Positions 7,859 to 16,992 are shown, counted from the first letter of the stretch. The stretch: 64,000 bases of DNA from Sulfobacillus thermosulfidooxidans (GCF_001280565.1 NZ_LGRO01000002.1:372001-436000); one strand, 5' to 3'. Numbers and translations: made by a program. Notes: a model not told the origin generated them from the sequence alone.

Positions 7859-8969
7859 TTCTTCCCTCCTCAGAATTTTGGTGAATATAGATTGCTATAC
7901 CCGCTGCAACAATGGCAATCAAAAGTCCGATCCAGAGCAAGACCAGATGCAACCCAAGGGCGGCTATCGCCACTCCCATGAGTATACTGGCTATGGCTTT
8001 CCCGAGGTTTCGCATCACGAATCGCAGAGTGTACACTTGATTGCGATGCTCATCCATGACCTCAAGGTGCATCAAATGGTTTTGCGCGACCACCGATGCC
8101 CCGTCAGCCAGGGACGATACAAACAGAAAAGCGATGACGGCAACTAACGGGGACACAACATCGGCGGCCATGTAACAAAGGCCAAGAATCAACGTAGCTC
8201 CCAGCCACAATTGCAATCGACCTCGCCGCTCGCCATCCGCGAAACGCGAGCCGCGGAGGGTCGTAGAAGCGACTAGAATTCCTATGGACATCGCAAACTC
8301 GGTGAGGACGTAATACAAAGAATTCGCCGAGTGTTGGTGGATTAATACGACGAGCTGATTGTTAAACCCGATTTCCAGACCGAAGGCGATGGTGTTGAAC
8401 AAGATCAGCGATTTGAGGAGGCGACTCCCGGCCATCCACCGCCACCCCATAAGCAGTTCACGCCCGTACCGTCGCGCTTCCCGATGCAGGGACACTACAG
8501 GCACCTGTATAAATACCTCGATACAGGCACTCAGGAGAAAACTTATCGCGTCCATACCAAGTGCCCACTGTACCGAGTGAACGACTACTGAGAACCCAGC
8601 TAGCGCGAAGCCGATAACCATGCTCAAGGTATTAGCCGTCTGTAGATCAGCCGTCAGTCGCCCCAAATGGGAGCTCTGTGCGCTCAATCGCGGCACTAGC
8701 GTCTGGGCCATAGGCCGAGTGATGGCGCGAAATACTCCCAAGACAAATAACGGCGCCAGTACCCATGATGATCGCAACAGCGCAAAAACCATGAGCACCG
8801 TGACCATGCTAAGCAGGTCGGCCATAGCCATGGTCCAATTCGGACGGAAACGCCTCATAAACGGCATCACAAAATAGCCCGGAACAGCTCCGACGTATAT
8901 CGTTGCAAAAGTCAGAGCCAACCATAAACTGGAATGCCTTATAGAGAACACCGAAATGGCCAAGGCCAA
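7833..8969 (-). CDS. MFS transporter, probable exporter of the cluster product
   Basis: About 378 residues of a major facilitator superfamily permease with 10-12 hydrophobic spans (such as LLSMVTVLMVFALL and LILGLCYMAADVVSPLVAVIAFLFV). The TTG at 8969 used here would cut the first helix. The same frame upstream encodes LLLSSQLISGIGDQLLNLA, a typical MFS N-terminus, but contains no ATG, GTG or TTG before the stop at 9093-9095. An ATG at 9037, downstream of a GGAGGGGG sequence, lies one base out of frame. Either the gene has a one-base lesion or the start is unusual. An export role is inferred from the operon. Confidence 0.75.
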   Translation of the reverse strand: MALAISVFSIRHSSLWLALTFATIYVGAVPGYFVMPFMRRFRPNWTMAMADLLSMVTVLMVFALLRSSWVLAPLFVLGVFRAITRPMAQTLVPRLSAQSSHLGRLTADLQTANTLSMVIGFALAGFSVVVHSVQWALGMDAISFLLSACIEVFIQVPVVSLHREARRYGRELLMGWRWMAGSRLLKSLILFNTIAFGLEIGFNNQLVVLIHQHSANSLYYVLTEFAMSIGILVASTTLRGSRFADGERRGRLQLWLGATLILGLCYMAADVVSPLVAVIAFLFVSSLADGASVVAQNHLMHLEVMDEHRNQVYTLRFVMRNLGKAIASILMGVAIAALGLHLVLLWIGLLIAIVAAGIAIYIHQNSEEGRNASYSRYL

Positions 8970-9092
8970 GTTGAGTAACTGGTCACCAATCCCCGAAATT
9001 AATTGACTGGATAGTAACAGTCGGGCGCTTGTAGCATGTCGATCCGTACGGCCCCCTCCTTCGCATGATGATTCTCTGCGACCGGGGGTACC

Positions 9093-10091
9093 TTACACAA
9101 AGTAATCTTCTTCTAATAGGCTATCCATGGTCATCTGCATGTCGGGGGACAGGTGTATCCCGCACTTAATTCCCAGAACCGGAGAACCATTCCGCATCGT
9201 TCCCGGAAGAAAGCGATATGGTTCGAACGCCCCAAAAGCGGTATGCTCAGGATTTTGGCTCACGGCATTCGCAAAAATGGTGTGATCATCTCCCTGGATC
9301 CATATGCGGCGAAGAAGACGCGATCCGCCGTCATGGCTCGGAACATCTTCAATACCATCACGGCCATGAAGGACTCGATAATTGTCCAGAATGAGAATTT
9401 GTCCTTCACGAAGCTTGAGGCGAGTAGAATATCGAGGATTAACTAAGTAATCGGACTGCAACATCTGAACAGACACACTGGACCAGTGCTGCGTGTACAT
9501 CATGGAATCATAACGAAAACGCACGCGCGCGAGATGCTTGGACGTGCGTTCAAACACCGGGAAATCCATTGCCAATTGGTCATCTCGGCAAAACGACACA
9601 CTACCGCGGGTCATCAGAACCTTTGCGTGCCATCGTTCCATGAATAAGAGGTCGCGCAGGACTTTTTCCGTGTCCACAATGATGCTGGTTCCGCCCTGAT
9701 TGGCTTGGGTGACGCACTGCAACAAAATTAGCTTCGGTGGCCCAATCCTATAAAGTTTTCCTTCTACGCGAAGGAACCCGTGCAAATAAGATCCGTCCGT
9801 ATGGGGATTGAACTGGGAGGTGCTAGTTCCAATATATTCGGACTGGTCTCCAGACGGCCGAATGGCCGCTCCGGGCGTCACATCAACAATCCCGTCCTCG
9901 TTGGCTCGAATGTGACTCTGGCGGTTACCGAAATACGAGGCCAATTCTTTGAGGGTGTCGATTTTGGAGTCCCACGCATCAATAACACAAAACCCATCAG
10001 TTTCCAGCTTCTTGGCAATGAACCAAACATTTTTCTTTAACGCTTCTACCGACTCACATGCAATTGCGTTTTCGGTGATGATATCTTGCAT
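9093..10091 (-). CDS. TauD/TfdA-type 2-oxoglutarate-dependent Fe(II) oxygenase
   Basis: A 332-aa non-haem iron oxygenase. It would hydroxylate, desaturate or cyclise a small substrate with 2-oxoglutarate and O2. The metal facial triad is visible: His and Asp in NPHTDGSYL near residue 96, and the distal His in DNYRVLHGRDG near residue 243. The 2-oxoglutarate-binding Arg is probably within SRLLRRIWIQG. The upstream CVTQANQGGTSIIVD stretch resembles the gamma-butyrobetaine hydroxylase/TauD group. A GAGAGGGGAAG site precedes the ATG. It is the first gene of the five-gene cluster, so the promoter should lie in 10092-10400. Confidence 0.85.
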   Translation of the reverse strand: MQDIITENAIACESVEALKKNVWFIAKKLETDGFCVIDAWDSKIDTLKELASYFGNRQSHIRANEDGIVDVTPGAAIRPSGDQSEYIGTSTSQFNPHTDGSYLHGFLRVEGKLYRIGPPKLILLQCVTQANQGGTSIIVDTEKVLRDLLFMERWHAKVLMTRGSVSFCRDDQLAMDFPVFERTSKHLARVRFRYDSMMYTQHWSSVSVQMLQSDYLVNPRYSTRLKLREGQILILDNYRVLHGRDGIEDVPSHDGGSRLLRRIWIQGDDHTIFANAVSQNPEHTAFGAFEPYRFLPGTMRNGSPVLGIKCGIHLSPDMQMTMDSLLEEDYFV

Positions 10092-10410
10092 TACTTCCCC
10101 TCTCGGTTACATTTTCCACTCTTATTACTAAACTTAAAATTCGACTTTTGGGTAAAAATTCCTGCTCCAAACCCTAGACTTTCGGTCGCTCTTATTCGAC
10201 AATCTTCGAGACAGTATGTTCGGTCAGCATTTATGGGCCCGGAGACGGGTCGTCTGATCTGGTCGTACTTATGTAATTCAACGAATTTCCCCGTCAGCGA
10301 AATGTGGATAAAGTTTGACGCTTACGTATGTGTGGGATTAACGTATGACCTTGTATGGGGCTGGCCGATCTCCGTCGACGGGCGACGGGGATCGGCGCCC
10401 GTCCTCGACC
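10092..10410. other. Intergenic region between the oxygenase operon and the kinase remnant
   Basis: AT-rich near the oxygenase start and GC-rich towards the kinase remnant. It must hold the promoter of the minus-strand cluster, but no confident -35/-10 pair was found. No gene is supported. Confidence 0.5.
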
Positions 10411-11040
10411 GCGTTAACGCTGATCGAACAGGAACAGCAGCGTTTGGCCCGTGACTAGCACGATGGCCCCGTGCAATTACTCACTAACCTGAGCATGCGG
10501 CTTAGTATGATGAACCGCTTAGTGGCTGTCGATCCCGCATTAGCCCATGAGGAATGGGAACGGTTGAACGACCGCCTGCGGGAGGCCATCAATTTATTGC
10601 GGCAAGTGTTGTATGATTTGCAACCCATTGTGTTGGATGAGGCCGGATTGGCTGGCGGGATAGACCTGCTGGTCCGTCGCTGGACCGAGGAGACGGGTAT
10701 CGCCTGCACGTTGAACTGGCCGATTCCGGAAGCTGCCTGGCCGCTGTCCGCGGATGATAAGGTGGGTGTTTTTCGAATTTTACAAGAAGCGTTGGCCAAT
10801 ATTCACAAGCATGCTCAGGCGACCCATGTCACTCTGAGTGCCGAATTAACGTCCGAAGGCCTTGTCATCAAGCTTCGAGACAATGGCCGAGGGTTTGATC
10901 CAGCCGTTATGCATCCGGGGCATTATGGCTTGCATACGATGGCGCAGCGTGCAGCGTTGGTCGGGGCTTCGTGGCAGCTGGACACGGCCCCGGGAAAGGG
11001 CACGATCTGCCGTCTGCTGTGGGACCGGGCAGCGCTATGA
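10411..11040 (+). pseudogene. NarL-type sensor histidine kinase remnant, nonsense codon in H-box
   Basis: The frame reads EQEQQRLARD, then a TAG at 10456-10458, then HDGPVQLLTNLSMRL. This is the HisKA_3 H-box (usually RELHDG) with its Leu codon turned into a stop just before the phosphoacceptor His. The HATPase part is intact: EALANIHKHAQ (N-box), LRDNGRGFDP (G1) and GHYGLHTMAQRAALVG (G2). Sensor domains are missing upstream. A GTG at 10471 could restart translation after the stop, but that product would lack the His. The end overlaps the next gene as ATGA. Confidence 0.8.
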
Positions 11041-11720
11041 CTGCGGATGAGGCCATGGCCCGCGGTGACCAATGGTTTACGCATGGCTGGCTGGATGCGG
11101 CCCGCGAATGTTGGCAGCAGGTGGTAGCGATGGAGGGGGGAGCATTCCAACAGGCCGCAGCGTGGGATAATCTCGGCAAGGTCGCGGCTCGCCGGAGCCG
11201 GTGGGAGGATGCCGCCGATGAGTTTCGACGAGCATTGATCATCCTTCCCGGAGACGACACCGAAGGACGCATGCGCATTGCCATGCACCAGGCATTGGTT
11301 TGGACGCAAACGGGCCAAACCGATCTCGCGTATCGCCAATTATGGCAGCTCACGCACGAGGCGACGGCCGTATCTCCCCGCCTTCATACGCTGTTAGGAC
11401 TCAATCTTGCCGCGGTCCAAATTGATTATGATTATCCGCATCAAGCCATCGCCACTCTGCACGCGGTGGCGCAATACTGGACGCCGGAGGATGAGCAACG
11501 TTACGGGTATTTCTGGCATACCAATTTGGGCGTCTGCCATGTGGCCCTACATCAATGGGATGATGCAAGCTGCCATCTGAAGGCGGCTTTGGCCTGTGCA
11601 CCCACTCGTGATCGTCAGGGACCGGTTTTGGTCGAACGTGCGTTGGCAGCTTTTTATCGGGGGGAGGTTTTGGCTAGTCTTACGGATGCTCAACAAGATT
11701 ATGGCCTAAAATTGCTGTAA
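11037..11720 (+). pseudogene. TPR-repeat protein gene, probably truncated at its 3' end
   Basis: 227 residues made almost wholly of tetratricopeptide-like helical pairs, for example AAWDNLGKVAARRSRWEDAADEFRRAL and WHTNLGVCHVALHQWDDASCHLKAAL. Such proteins are scaffolds or regulators. The ATG overlaps the kinase stop by 4 nt, so the two once formed an operon. The stop codon TAA (11718-11720) lies inside the apparent left tip of the IS256-type element, so the original C-terminus was probably removed by that insertion. The base composition is richer in GC than in the neighbouring spo and ger genes. Confidence 0.65.
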
Positions 11721-13071
11721 AAAGCATTGAGCTTTCGCCTACGTAATCATCTGCTCGTTTTCATCATTTTCCGCAACTTTTGGTGGATATTCTTTCCTTA
11801 GCACCTGAATGGTTGCCCATTCATCCGCGTTAATTCCCACAACCCGCCCATGGTGGTGTGTGGCTCGAATGACAGTGCCGAAGATGCGCTTTCACGCACT
11901 CTTTTCCCTCCAAAATCGCGGAAGGATTTTAGTCCGGCGGCGTTCTTCCTCAAAACAGCGTTCGATACGATGCGTTGTCCGCACAATGATCCGATGTCGG
12001 ACAGGGACTTTGCAATGCGCGAGCAAAGCCTCGTGGTCTTCTGCCAGCGATTTGGCGGCGTGGGGAAGTTCTTGCGTTAAGCGCTTTTGTACTCGATGAG
12101 AGGCTTCCAATCCTGCTGCGTCATCCACCGCGTCACGGATCGTATAGAGTAGCTGTTTCACGTCGCCCTGAAAGGCTTCAGGCACTCGACTCAGCACATT
12201 GCGGGTTTTATGCGCCCCACACCGAATGCGTATCGCATTCGGCCATTGCCGTTCAATCGCCTTAATCACCCCTGGAGCGCCGTCGGAGGTAACCGTTAAG
12301 GGCGGTTCCAATCCCCGCCGCACTCAATCCCGCAAAAAGTCGCGCCAGGCTTCAAAGCTTTCGGCTTGACCCACACTCAAACTCAGCAAGACTTTCTGCC
12401 CATTTGGCTAAAACCGCTTCATCGGGGGATCCAGAGCGACGCATCGATTCGTACACAGCATCGAGAAATCAATAGAGAATGGGAATATGCGCAAGCGATC
12501 GGCGTTGAAAAGCTTCGTATTCAGACCACAAGGCATCGGTGACTTCACTGATCGCGGTGCGACTCCATAAGCGCTCTCCTGTTGACGTGGTCAAAGCCGC
12601 CTCGATGTCGCGCGTGGACAAACCCCGGGCAGTCCATCTCCACAGCCAGGCGGTCCACGGTTGGGGTTTCCGTTAACCCCTCTTGGATGGCGGAATGAAA
12701 GGGTTCTGGAGTATTCCGGACTGGGGGGACTGCGACGGAAATCTCCCCTTCTGCTGTTTTTATCCGGTGTGTCCGATAACCATTGCGGTATCCTTGGGCG
12801 CCATGGCGCCCATCCCGTTCATCATGCCCGCGTCCTGAGACATCGGTGACTTCTTGTTCTCATAATGCTTGCACCAGTCGTTGGGCCCCTCATCGTAATA
12901 GCTCGCGCGTCACATCTGTTGCATCCGGTGTCAGGCCCTCCGTAAGAAGTTGTGGAATGGCTTCTTGAATTCGTTGTGATGGGGGTATTCTAGACAGAGA
13001 GAGTTTGAGCCTCCTTAATAGGATGTTTCGTCACGGACTATTGTCGCTCAAGCTTTCGCAATTTTACAGCA
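11713..13071 (-). mobile_element. Degenerate IS256-family element
   Basis: Minus-strand fragments match an IS256 (mutator-type) transposase: GARGYRNG-type N-terminal text, LSTRDIEAALTTSTGERLWS, FLDAVYESMRRSG, the DDE-region VTSDGAPGVIKAIERQWP, and the C-terminal CFEEERRRTKILPRFWREKSA. They are broken by several stops and frameshifts. The longest intact piece is 11892-12323. The sequence TGCTGTAAAA at 11713-11722 and its complement at 13062-13071 are the likely terminal repeats. A matching 8-bp target duplication was not found. The element is dead. Confidence 0.8.
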
Positions 13072-13075
13072 GTTT

Positions 13076-13168
13076 TTAGACATCACTGTTTTGGCGATCA
13101 AATGTCCAAAAGAAGCCCAATCCCACAACCAAAGTCAGGGTATACATGGCTAAAGTCACGATGAGCAT
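13076..13168 (-). CDS. Possible 30-aa single-span membrane peptide
   Basis: The frame encodes a peptide starting MLIVTLAMYTLTLVVGLGFF and ending WTFDRQNSDV. It is one hydrophobic helix with a short charged tail. A purine-rich AGGGGGAAATGAA stretch precedes the ATG at a suitable distance. It sits between the IS256 remnant and fdhD. There is no homology evidence, so it may be a chance frame, although start, Shine-Dalgarno and composition are all consistent with a real small protein. Confidence 0.35.
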   Translation of the reverse strand: MLIVTLAMYTLTLVVGLGFFWTFDRQNSDV

Positions 13169-13297
13169 TTCATTTCCCCCTGTCATCTTCAGATCATAGG
13201 AAGTATTCGCCTCGTCCGACAAAATATGCGAGTTCTTGACGCACTTGCGTATAGCTGATAGTAATGAGTGAGGACAACCGATAACGGGGGGATTTTC

Positions 13298-14125
13298 ATG
13301 ACATCATTACCAGCCAATTTTTTTGAAGACGCGGTTCGTATTTATCCGCGCCAGCACTATGCGCATGGACAGTGGCATCAAGAACCGGCGCAAGTGGTCA
13401 TTGAAGAGCCTCTTACTTTATTTATTAACGGCCGGGAATTTGTCACCATGGTGGTGACCCCCACCGACATTCAAGAATTAATCGTGGGTTTTTTAGCCGC
13501 CGAAGGCTTTATCACCAACGCCGAGGAAATTCGGATTTTCCAATATCACCCCGATGATAAGCAAGTATGGATTCGGGTTCCCCATCTTAAAGCAGAGCAG
13601 TTGAATCAATTTGGCAAACGCTATTTAAGTGGATGTTGTGGGCGTGGGCGACCTGGCTTTTATTTTGCGGATGATGCGGACGTCGAGCCCCTTCATCTCC
13701 CCGCACTGCCCTATCACTTGGATGTCCAAAGAATTAATCACTTATTCCAGGAACTCACCCAATACACCCATCAACAGCATTCGGGGGGGCTTCACGCCGC
13801 GGGATTAGCCAACAATGAACACATGATGGCTGTCCGTTTTGATGCGGGGCGCCACAATGCCTTGGACAAACTGTACGGATACACCTTGTTGCATCAGGTT
13901 ACCCGGGACAATAAAGTCATTGTTTTCTCCGGACGCCTCTCCGCTGAAGTCATTATTAAAACTGGGCGGATGGGCATCCCCGTGATTATTTCCAATGCCG
14001 CACCAACGACCATGGGCCTTGAATTGGCTGAGGCTTTAGGCATTACCGTGATTGGTTTTGTTCGCAATGATGAGATGAGCATCTATACGCATGAAGAACG
14101 CTTGTCCACGATGACCACCTTTTAG
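13298..14125 (+). CDS. fdhD: Formate dehydrogenase accessory sulfurtransferase FdhD
   Basis: A 275-aa protein of the FdhD/NarQ family, which passes sulfur from a cysteine desulfurase to the molybdenum cofactor of formate dehydrogenase. The family signatures seen are LTLFINGREFVTMVVTPTD, ELIVGFLAAEGFI, the Cys pair in SGCCGRGRPG, the HSGGLHAAGLA segment and FSGRLSAEVIIKTGRMGIP. The ATG at 13298 follows GGGGGGATTTTC. A GTG at 13268 is an alternative. No formate dehydrogenase gene is in the window. The gene converges with spoIIP. Confidence 0.9.
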   Translation: MTSLPANFFEDAVRIYPRQHYAHGQWHQEPAQVVIEEPLTLFINGREFVTMVVTPTDIQELIVGFLAAEGFITNAEEIRIFQYHPDDKQVWIRVPHLKAEQLNQFGKRYLSGCCGRGRPGFYFADDADVEPLHLPALPYHLDVQRINHLFQELTQYTHQQHSGGLHAAGLANNEHMMAVRFDAGRHNALDKLYGYTLLHQVTRDNKVIVFSGRLSAEVIIKTGRMGIPVIISNAAPTTMGLELAEALGITVIGFVRNDEMSIYTHEERLSTMTTF

Positions 14126-14177
14126 CGATGAGAACATCGTCGATATGCCGGTGGGATTTGGCCTGTAGTGTACGAGC

Positions 14178-15428
14178 TTAAGAGGGATACTGTTTGTCAT
14201 GAATTACTTGACTGATGGCTTTAGCTAGGTCATTCACCGCATATCTTTCTTCGGCTAATGTGTTGTAAGCGCCTCCAATTTCTATCAATAAGTCTCCGGG
14301 TGCTAATTGCTGATTATAACGATAAGGAACCATATCAATACCATCACCTTGGAGGATGCCGGGCGCAATACTCCGCAAGTGATGGGCAATATGGATGGCC
14401 AGTTCCAAATTTTGATGCCAATACGGATTGGGTAACAATTTATTGCTACCCACAATTAATAGAATGCGCGCTGTTTTGACTCCATGAATCACCGCGGTTG
14501 TTTCATCTAAGGGTTTGTCACTACGATGAATATCCAACAAAATATGAACCGTGGGATACCATTTTAACAAGCGTTTGGCAGTATGGTAGGACTCATTATA
14601 ACTGGGCAAAAGACCTTGGGACATGTTATCGACCCGGGATTGAACTACCGCAATCCCGCGGTTATTCAAATCTTGAGCCAACCACCATCCCACTTGCACC
14701 ACGGTTTTGGACCAATCCGTGGAATAAGCAGTGGGGGAGTTTTTTGGTAAAGCGGGCCAAAATGCCTCATGGCTGTGAGTTTGATAAATGCCGACCAGGG
14801 GTTTTGCGCCCAGTTCCGCCCAAACCCGTCCCTGGTCACCGGGTAAATTGGCATCAATCGCATCTTGCTCTTTGGGACGGGGTAAAGGGCGGGAATGAGC
14901 CGTCAATCCCTCGACACGCGAAGGGACCTGGCTTAAGGCAGGAATTTCTGTCCGCAAAATACGCTCCAAACTATTTAACTCAATCCCCGAGATATCGGCC
15001 AAAGCCGTCATAATAATCGAACGAATGTGCCAAGAAAAGGGATGGGAGGATTCTTTTGATATCTTCGCAAGCGGTAATCCTTGGTCTAACCAGCTAATCA
15101 AGGTCGACCGATTATTTTTCCATTTTTCCAGGTTGCGGCTCAGCCAAGACGTCTTCGTGGGGATGCCGACGTGACCTGTGACCGGCAATGCCGGACCCGT
15201 TCGGGCCGGGACATTAAAAAAAATTATTCCGGCTAATCCTAGGACACCCGCATATAAGCCAAGACTTGTCCACGGTATCCGCTTAGGCAAGAATGGTTGA
15301 AAGGGTTTCTCACGGTCTATTCCTGCAACACGCAAACGTCTTTTCCAGTCCTTAGGCCGTTTAGACCTTCCCGGGGTCCAATGAATCCAAATGACCCGCG
15401 GCAATCGCCAACGAAACGGTCGACGCAT
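14178..15428 (-). CDS. spoIIP: Stage II sporulation protein P
   Basis: A 416-aa cell-wall amidase/endopeptidase that, with SpoIID and SpoIIM, thins septal peptidoglycan during engulfment. A membrane anchor (TSLGYAGVLGLAGIIFF-like, residues about 55-72) follows a basic N-terminus. The catalytic domain shows IYQTHSHEAFWP (zinc-binding His and Glu), LLDIHRSD and the C-terminal LLIEIGGAYNTLAEE. The ATG is preceded by GAGGAGGG. A candidate sigma-E promoter lies at 15449-15478, which fits its known mother-cell expression. No gpr gene adjoins, unlike Bacillus. Confidence 0.9.
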   Translation of the reverse strand: MRRPFRWRLPRVIWIHWTPGRSKRPKDWKRRLRVAGIDREKPFQPFLPKRIPWTSLGLYAGVLGLAGIIFFNVPARTGPALPVTGHVGIPTKTSWLSRNLEKWKNNRSTLISWLDQGLPLAKISKESSHPFSWHIRSIIMTALADISGIELNSLERILRTEIPALSQVPSRVEGLTAHSRPLPRPKEQDAIDANLPGDQGRVWAELGAKPLVGIYQTHSHEAFWPALPKNSPTAYSTDWSKTVVQVGWWLAQDLNNRGIAVVQSRVDNMSQGLLPSYNESYHTAKRLLKWYPTVHILLDIHRSDKPLDETTAVIHGVKTARILLIVGSNKLLPNPYWHQNLELAIHIAHHLRSIAPGILQGDGIDMVPYRYNQQLAPGDLLIEIGGAYNTLAEERYAVNDLAKAISQVIHDKQYPS

Positions 15429-15448
15429 ACGGCTTCCCTCCTCACTAA

Positions 15449-15478
15449 TATGTATGGTAAATCTTGGACAAATAGACC
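15449..15478 (-). promoter_or_regulatory. Candidate sigma-E promoter of spoIIP
   Basis: On the minus strand GGTCTATT (-35-like) is followed, after 14 bp, by CATACATA (-10-like). This agrees at most positions with the Bacillus sigma-E consensus. It lies about 20 bp upstream of the spoIIP start. Confidence 0.5.
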
Positions 15479-15550
15479 GGGTCTGTACCCGCTAGTTTTC
15501 GCTTGACTCGAACAGCCAAAGATCTTGGGAAAATCGCTGGATATAGAGAC

Positions 15551-15579
15551 TTTACCCAGGCTTTGGACCATGCTATAAT
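15551..15579 (+). promoter_or_regulatory. Sigma-A promoter of rpsT
   Basis: An extended -10 box, TGCTATAAT (TATAAT at 15574-15579), lies 17 bp from a weak -35, TTTACC (15551-15556). The AGGAGG ribosome binding site and GTG start follow within 22 bp. Confidence 0.65.
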
Positions 15580-15600
15580 CAACCGTCAGGAGGTATAACC

Positions 15601-15876
15601 GTGGCCAATATTAAGTCTGCCAAAAAGCGCATTAAACAAACACAGGTTCGGACGTTACGCAATAAGATCCGGAAAACCATGGTACGAACGGCTGTACGGC
15701 GCTTTGAAGATGCCTTAAACCGAAATGATTTAGAGTCTGCTGAGATGGCTTTACGTTTTTGCTATGCTCGTTTAGACCGGGCTGCACAAAAGGGTGCCAT
15801 TCACCGAAATGCCGCAGCTCGTAAGAAATCTCGGTTAACGCAGCGCCTGAACAAACTGAAATCAGCGTCTGCTTAA
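15601..15876 (+). CDS. rpsT: Small ribosomal subunit protein bS20
   Basis: A 91-aa basic protein that binds 16S rRNA early in 30S assembly. The N-terminus NIKSAKKRIKQTQVRTLRN and the segment KGAIHRNAAARKKSRL are diagnostic for bS20. The GTG start has AGGAGGTATAACC directly upstream. It is monocistronic, with its own promoter and a strong terminator at 15883-15908. Confidence 0.97.
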   Translation: MANIKSAKKRIKQTQVRTLRNKIRKTMVRTAVRRFEDALNRNDLESAEMALRFCYARLDRAAQKGAIHRNAAARKKSRLTQRLNKLKSASA

Positions 15877-15882
15877 AAGGAG

Positions 15883-15908
15883 AAAAACCCCGCTGATTCG
15901 GGGTTTTT
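15883..15908. terminator. Bidirectional terminator between rpsT and holA
   Basis: A 10-bp stem, AAAAACCCCG / CGGGGTTTTT, with a 6-nt loop and T-runs on both strands. It serves rpsT on the plus strand and holA on the minus strand. Confidence 0.9.
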
Positions 15909-16888
15909 TATTTTATCGCATCCTTTCCGATTAAGGCCAGATAGCTGAGCACCCAAGTTTCAGGATCGCCAAATCCCGTTTTAAGCGCCCTGTCCACGAA
16001 AGCTGCACGATGTAATAAATCATGTAATTCGTTTAATGACCAGTACTGCGAGTATTGCCAAACTTTCTTGGCGGGAAATTCCTTCATCCCTTCCTGCCGC
16101 GCAAATTCTTGCACGGAAATGCCTTGTTGCCTGGCTTTTAAGGCCCGGTGCAATTTAATTAAGTGCCTAACCGCGACGATAAAAATCAAAAGTGGTGCTT
16201 TCCCTTCTCGCAATAAATCCTCTGTTTGTGCTACCGTCTTGGCCGTTTGACGCTGGGCTAAAGGTTCGGTGAGCCGCCATAATTGCGTATCATGAGGCAA
16301 CGGCGGAACAAACTGACGCACACTCTCATCGTCCCATTTGCGAGTGGGATCATAGAGCGCCATTTTATCCAGTTCATATAACACTTGTTGCTCATCATGT
16401 AAGACCAGTTCCGATAACAACTCCACCGCTTCAGATGTGAGCTTTAACCGGCGTTTTTTTACTTCTTGATGCACAAAACGCCGAAAAACGTTCGGAGAAA
16501 GCGGCTTGAGTTCGATGGTCCGAGTGGGGCCAAATGCTTTGATCAGTGAGGGGCTTGGTTTTCTATCCCACACAATCAATAAGGCTTCAGGATCCGGATG
16601 TGTGAGATAGGCACTTAAACTCTCGTCTTTTTTGGTCCACATGGCGTCCTTGACCACCACCATGCGGCGTTGGCTGAAAAATCCTGTTGTGCGCAATTCC
16701 ATGTCGAGTTCAGCCCAGCTATTCACTTGATCTTTGATGAGAAATCCATCTTGATATCCCGCATCCAAAAAGCGTTTGCGAACGCCTTCAATCCAGCGTC
16801 GCGCCCAATAACTATGGTCCCCATGCAAGAGATAACAGGGCGCAAGATTTCCGTGTTCCACAATCGCCAACGCTTCCACAATATCCAC
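15908..16888 (-). CDS. holA: DNA polymerase III delta subunit
   Basis: A 326-aa clamp-loader subunit that opens the beta sliding clamp. Recognisable segments are LAPCYLLHGDHSYWARRWIEGVRKRF near the N-terminus, LIVWDRKPSPSLIKAFG, ELVLHDEQQVLYELDKMALY and a C-terminal helical domain (FPAKKVWQYSQYWSLNELHDLL). GTG at 16888 was chosen because AAGGAG lies about 8 nt upstream and the protein then starts VDIVEALAIV. Upstream in-frame ATGs at 16909 and 16933 lack such a site. The stop lies inside the shared terminator. Confidence 0.88.
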   Translation of the reverse strand: MDIVEALAIVEHGNLAPCYLLHGDHSYWARRWIEGVRKRFLDAGYQDGFLIKDQVNSWAELDMELRTTGFFSQRRMVVVKDAMWTKKDESLSAYLTHPDPEALLIVWDRKPSPSLIKAFGPTRTIELKPLSPNVFRRFVHQEVKKRRLKLTSEAVELLSELVLHDEQQVLYELDKMALYDPTRKWDDESVRQFVPPLPHDTQLWRLTEPLAQRQTAKTVAQTEDLLREGKAPLLIFIVAVRHLIKLHRALKARQQGISVQEFARQEGMKEFPAKKVWQYSQYWSLNELHDLLHRAAFVDRALKTGFGDPETWVLSYLALIGKDAIK

Positions 16889-16992
16889 GGTTCCAAACTC
16901 CTTATGCATAAACCCTGTCATTAGTGGCCACATTGTACCAAAGAACGCAGACGCAAGAAAAGATCACCAAGGCTTTCGGAAGGAGGACAGAC

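Noticed and set aside
10086-10454. 122-aa plus-strand open frame upstream of the kinase remnant
   Set aside because: No domain, no ribosome binding site, and the recognisable kinase text lies in another frame.
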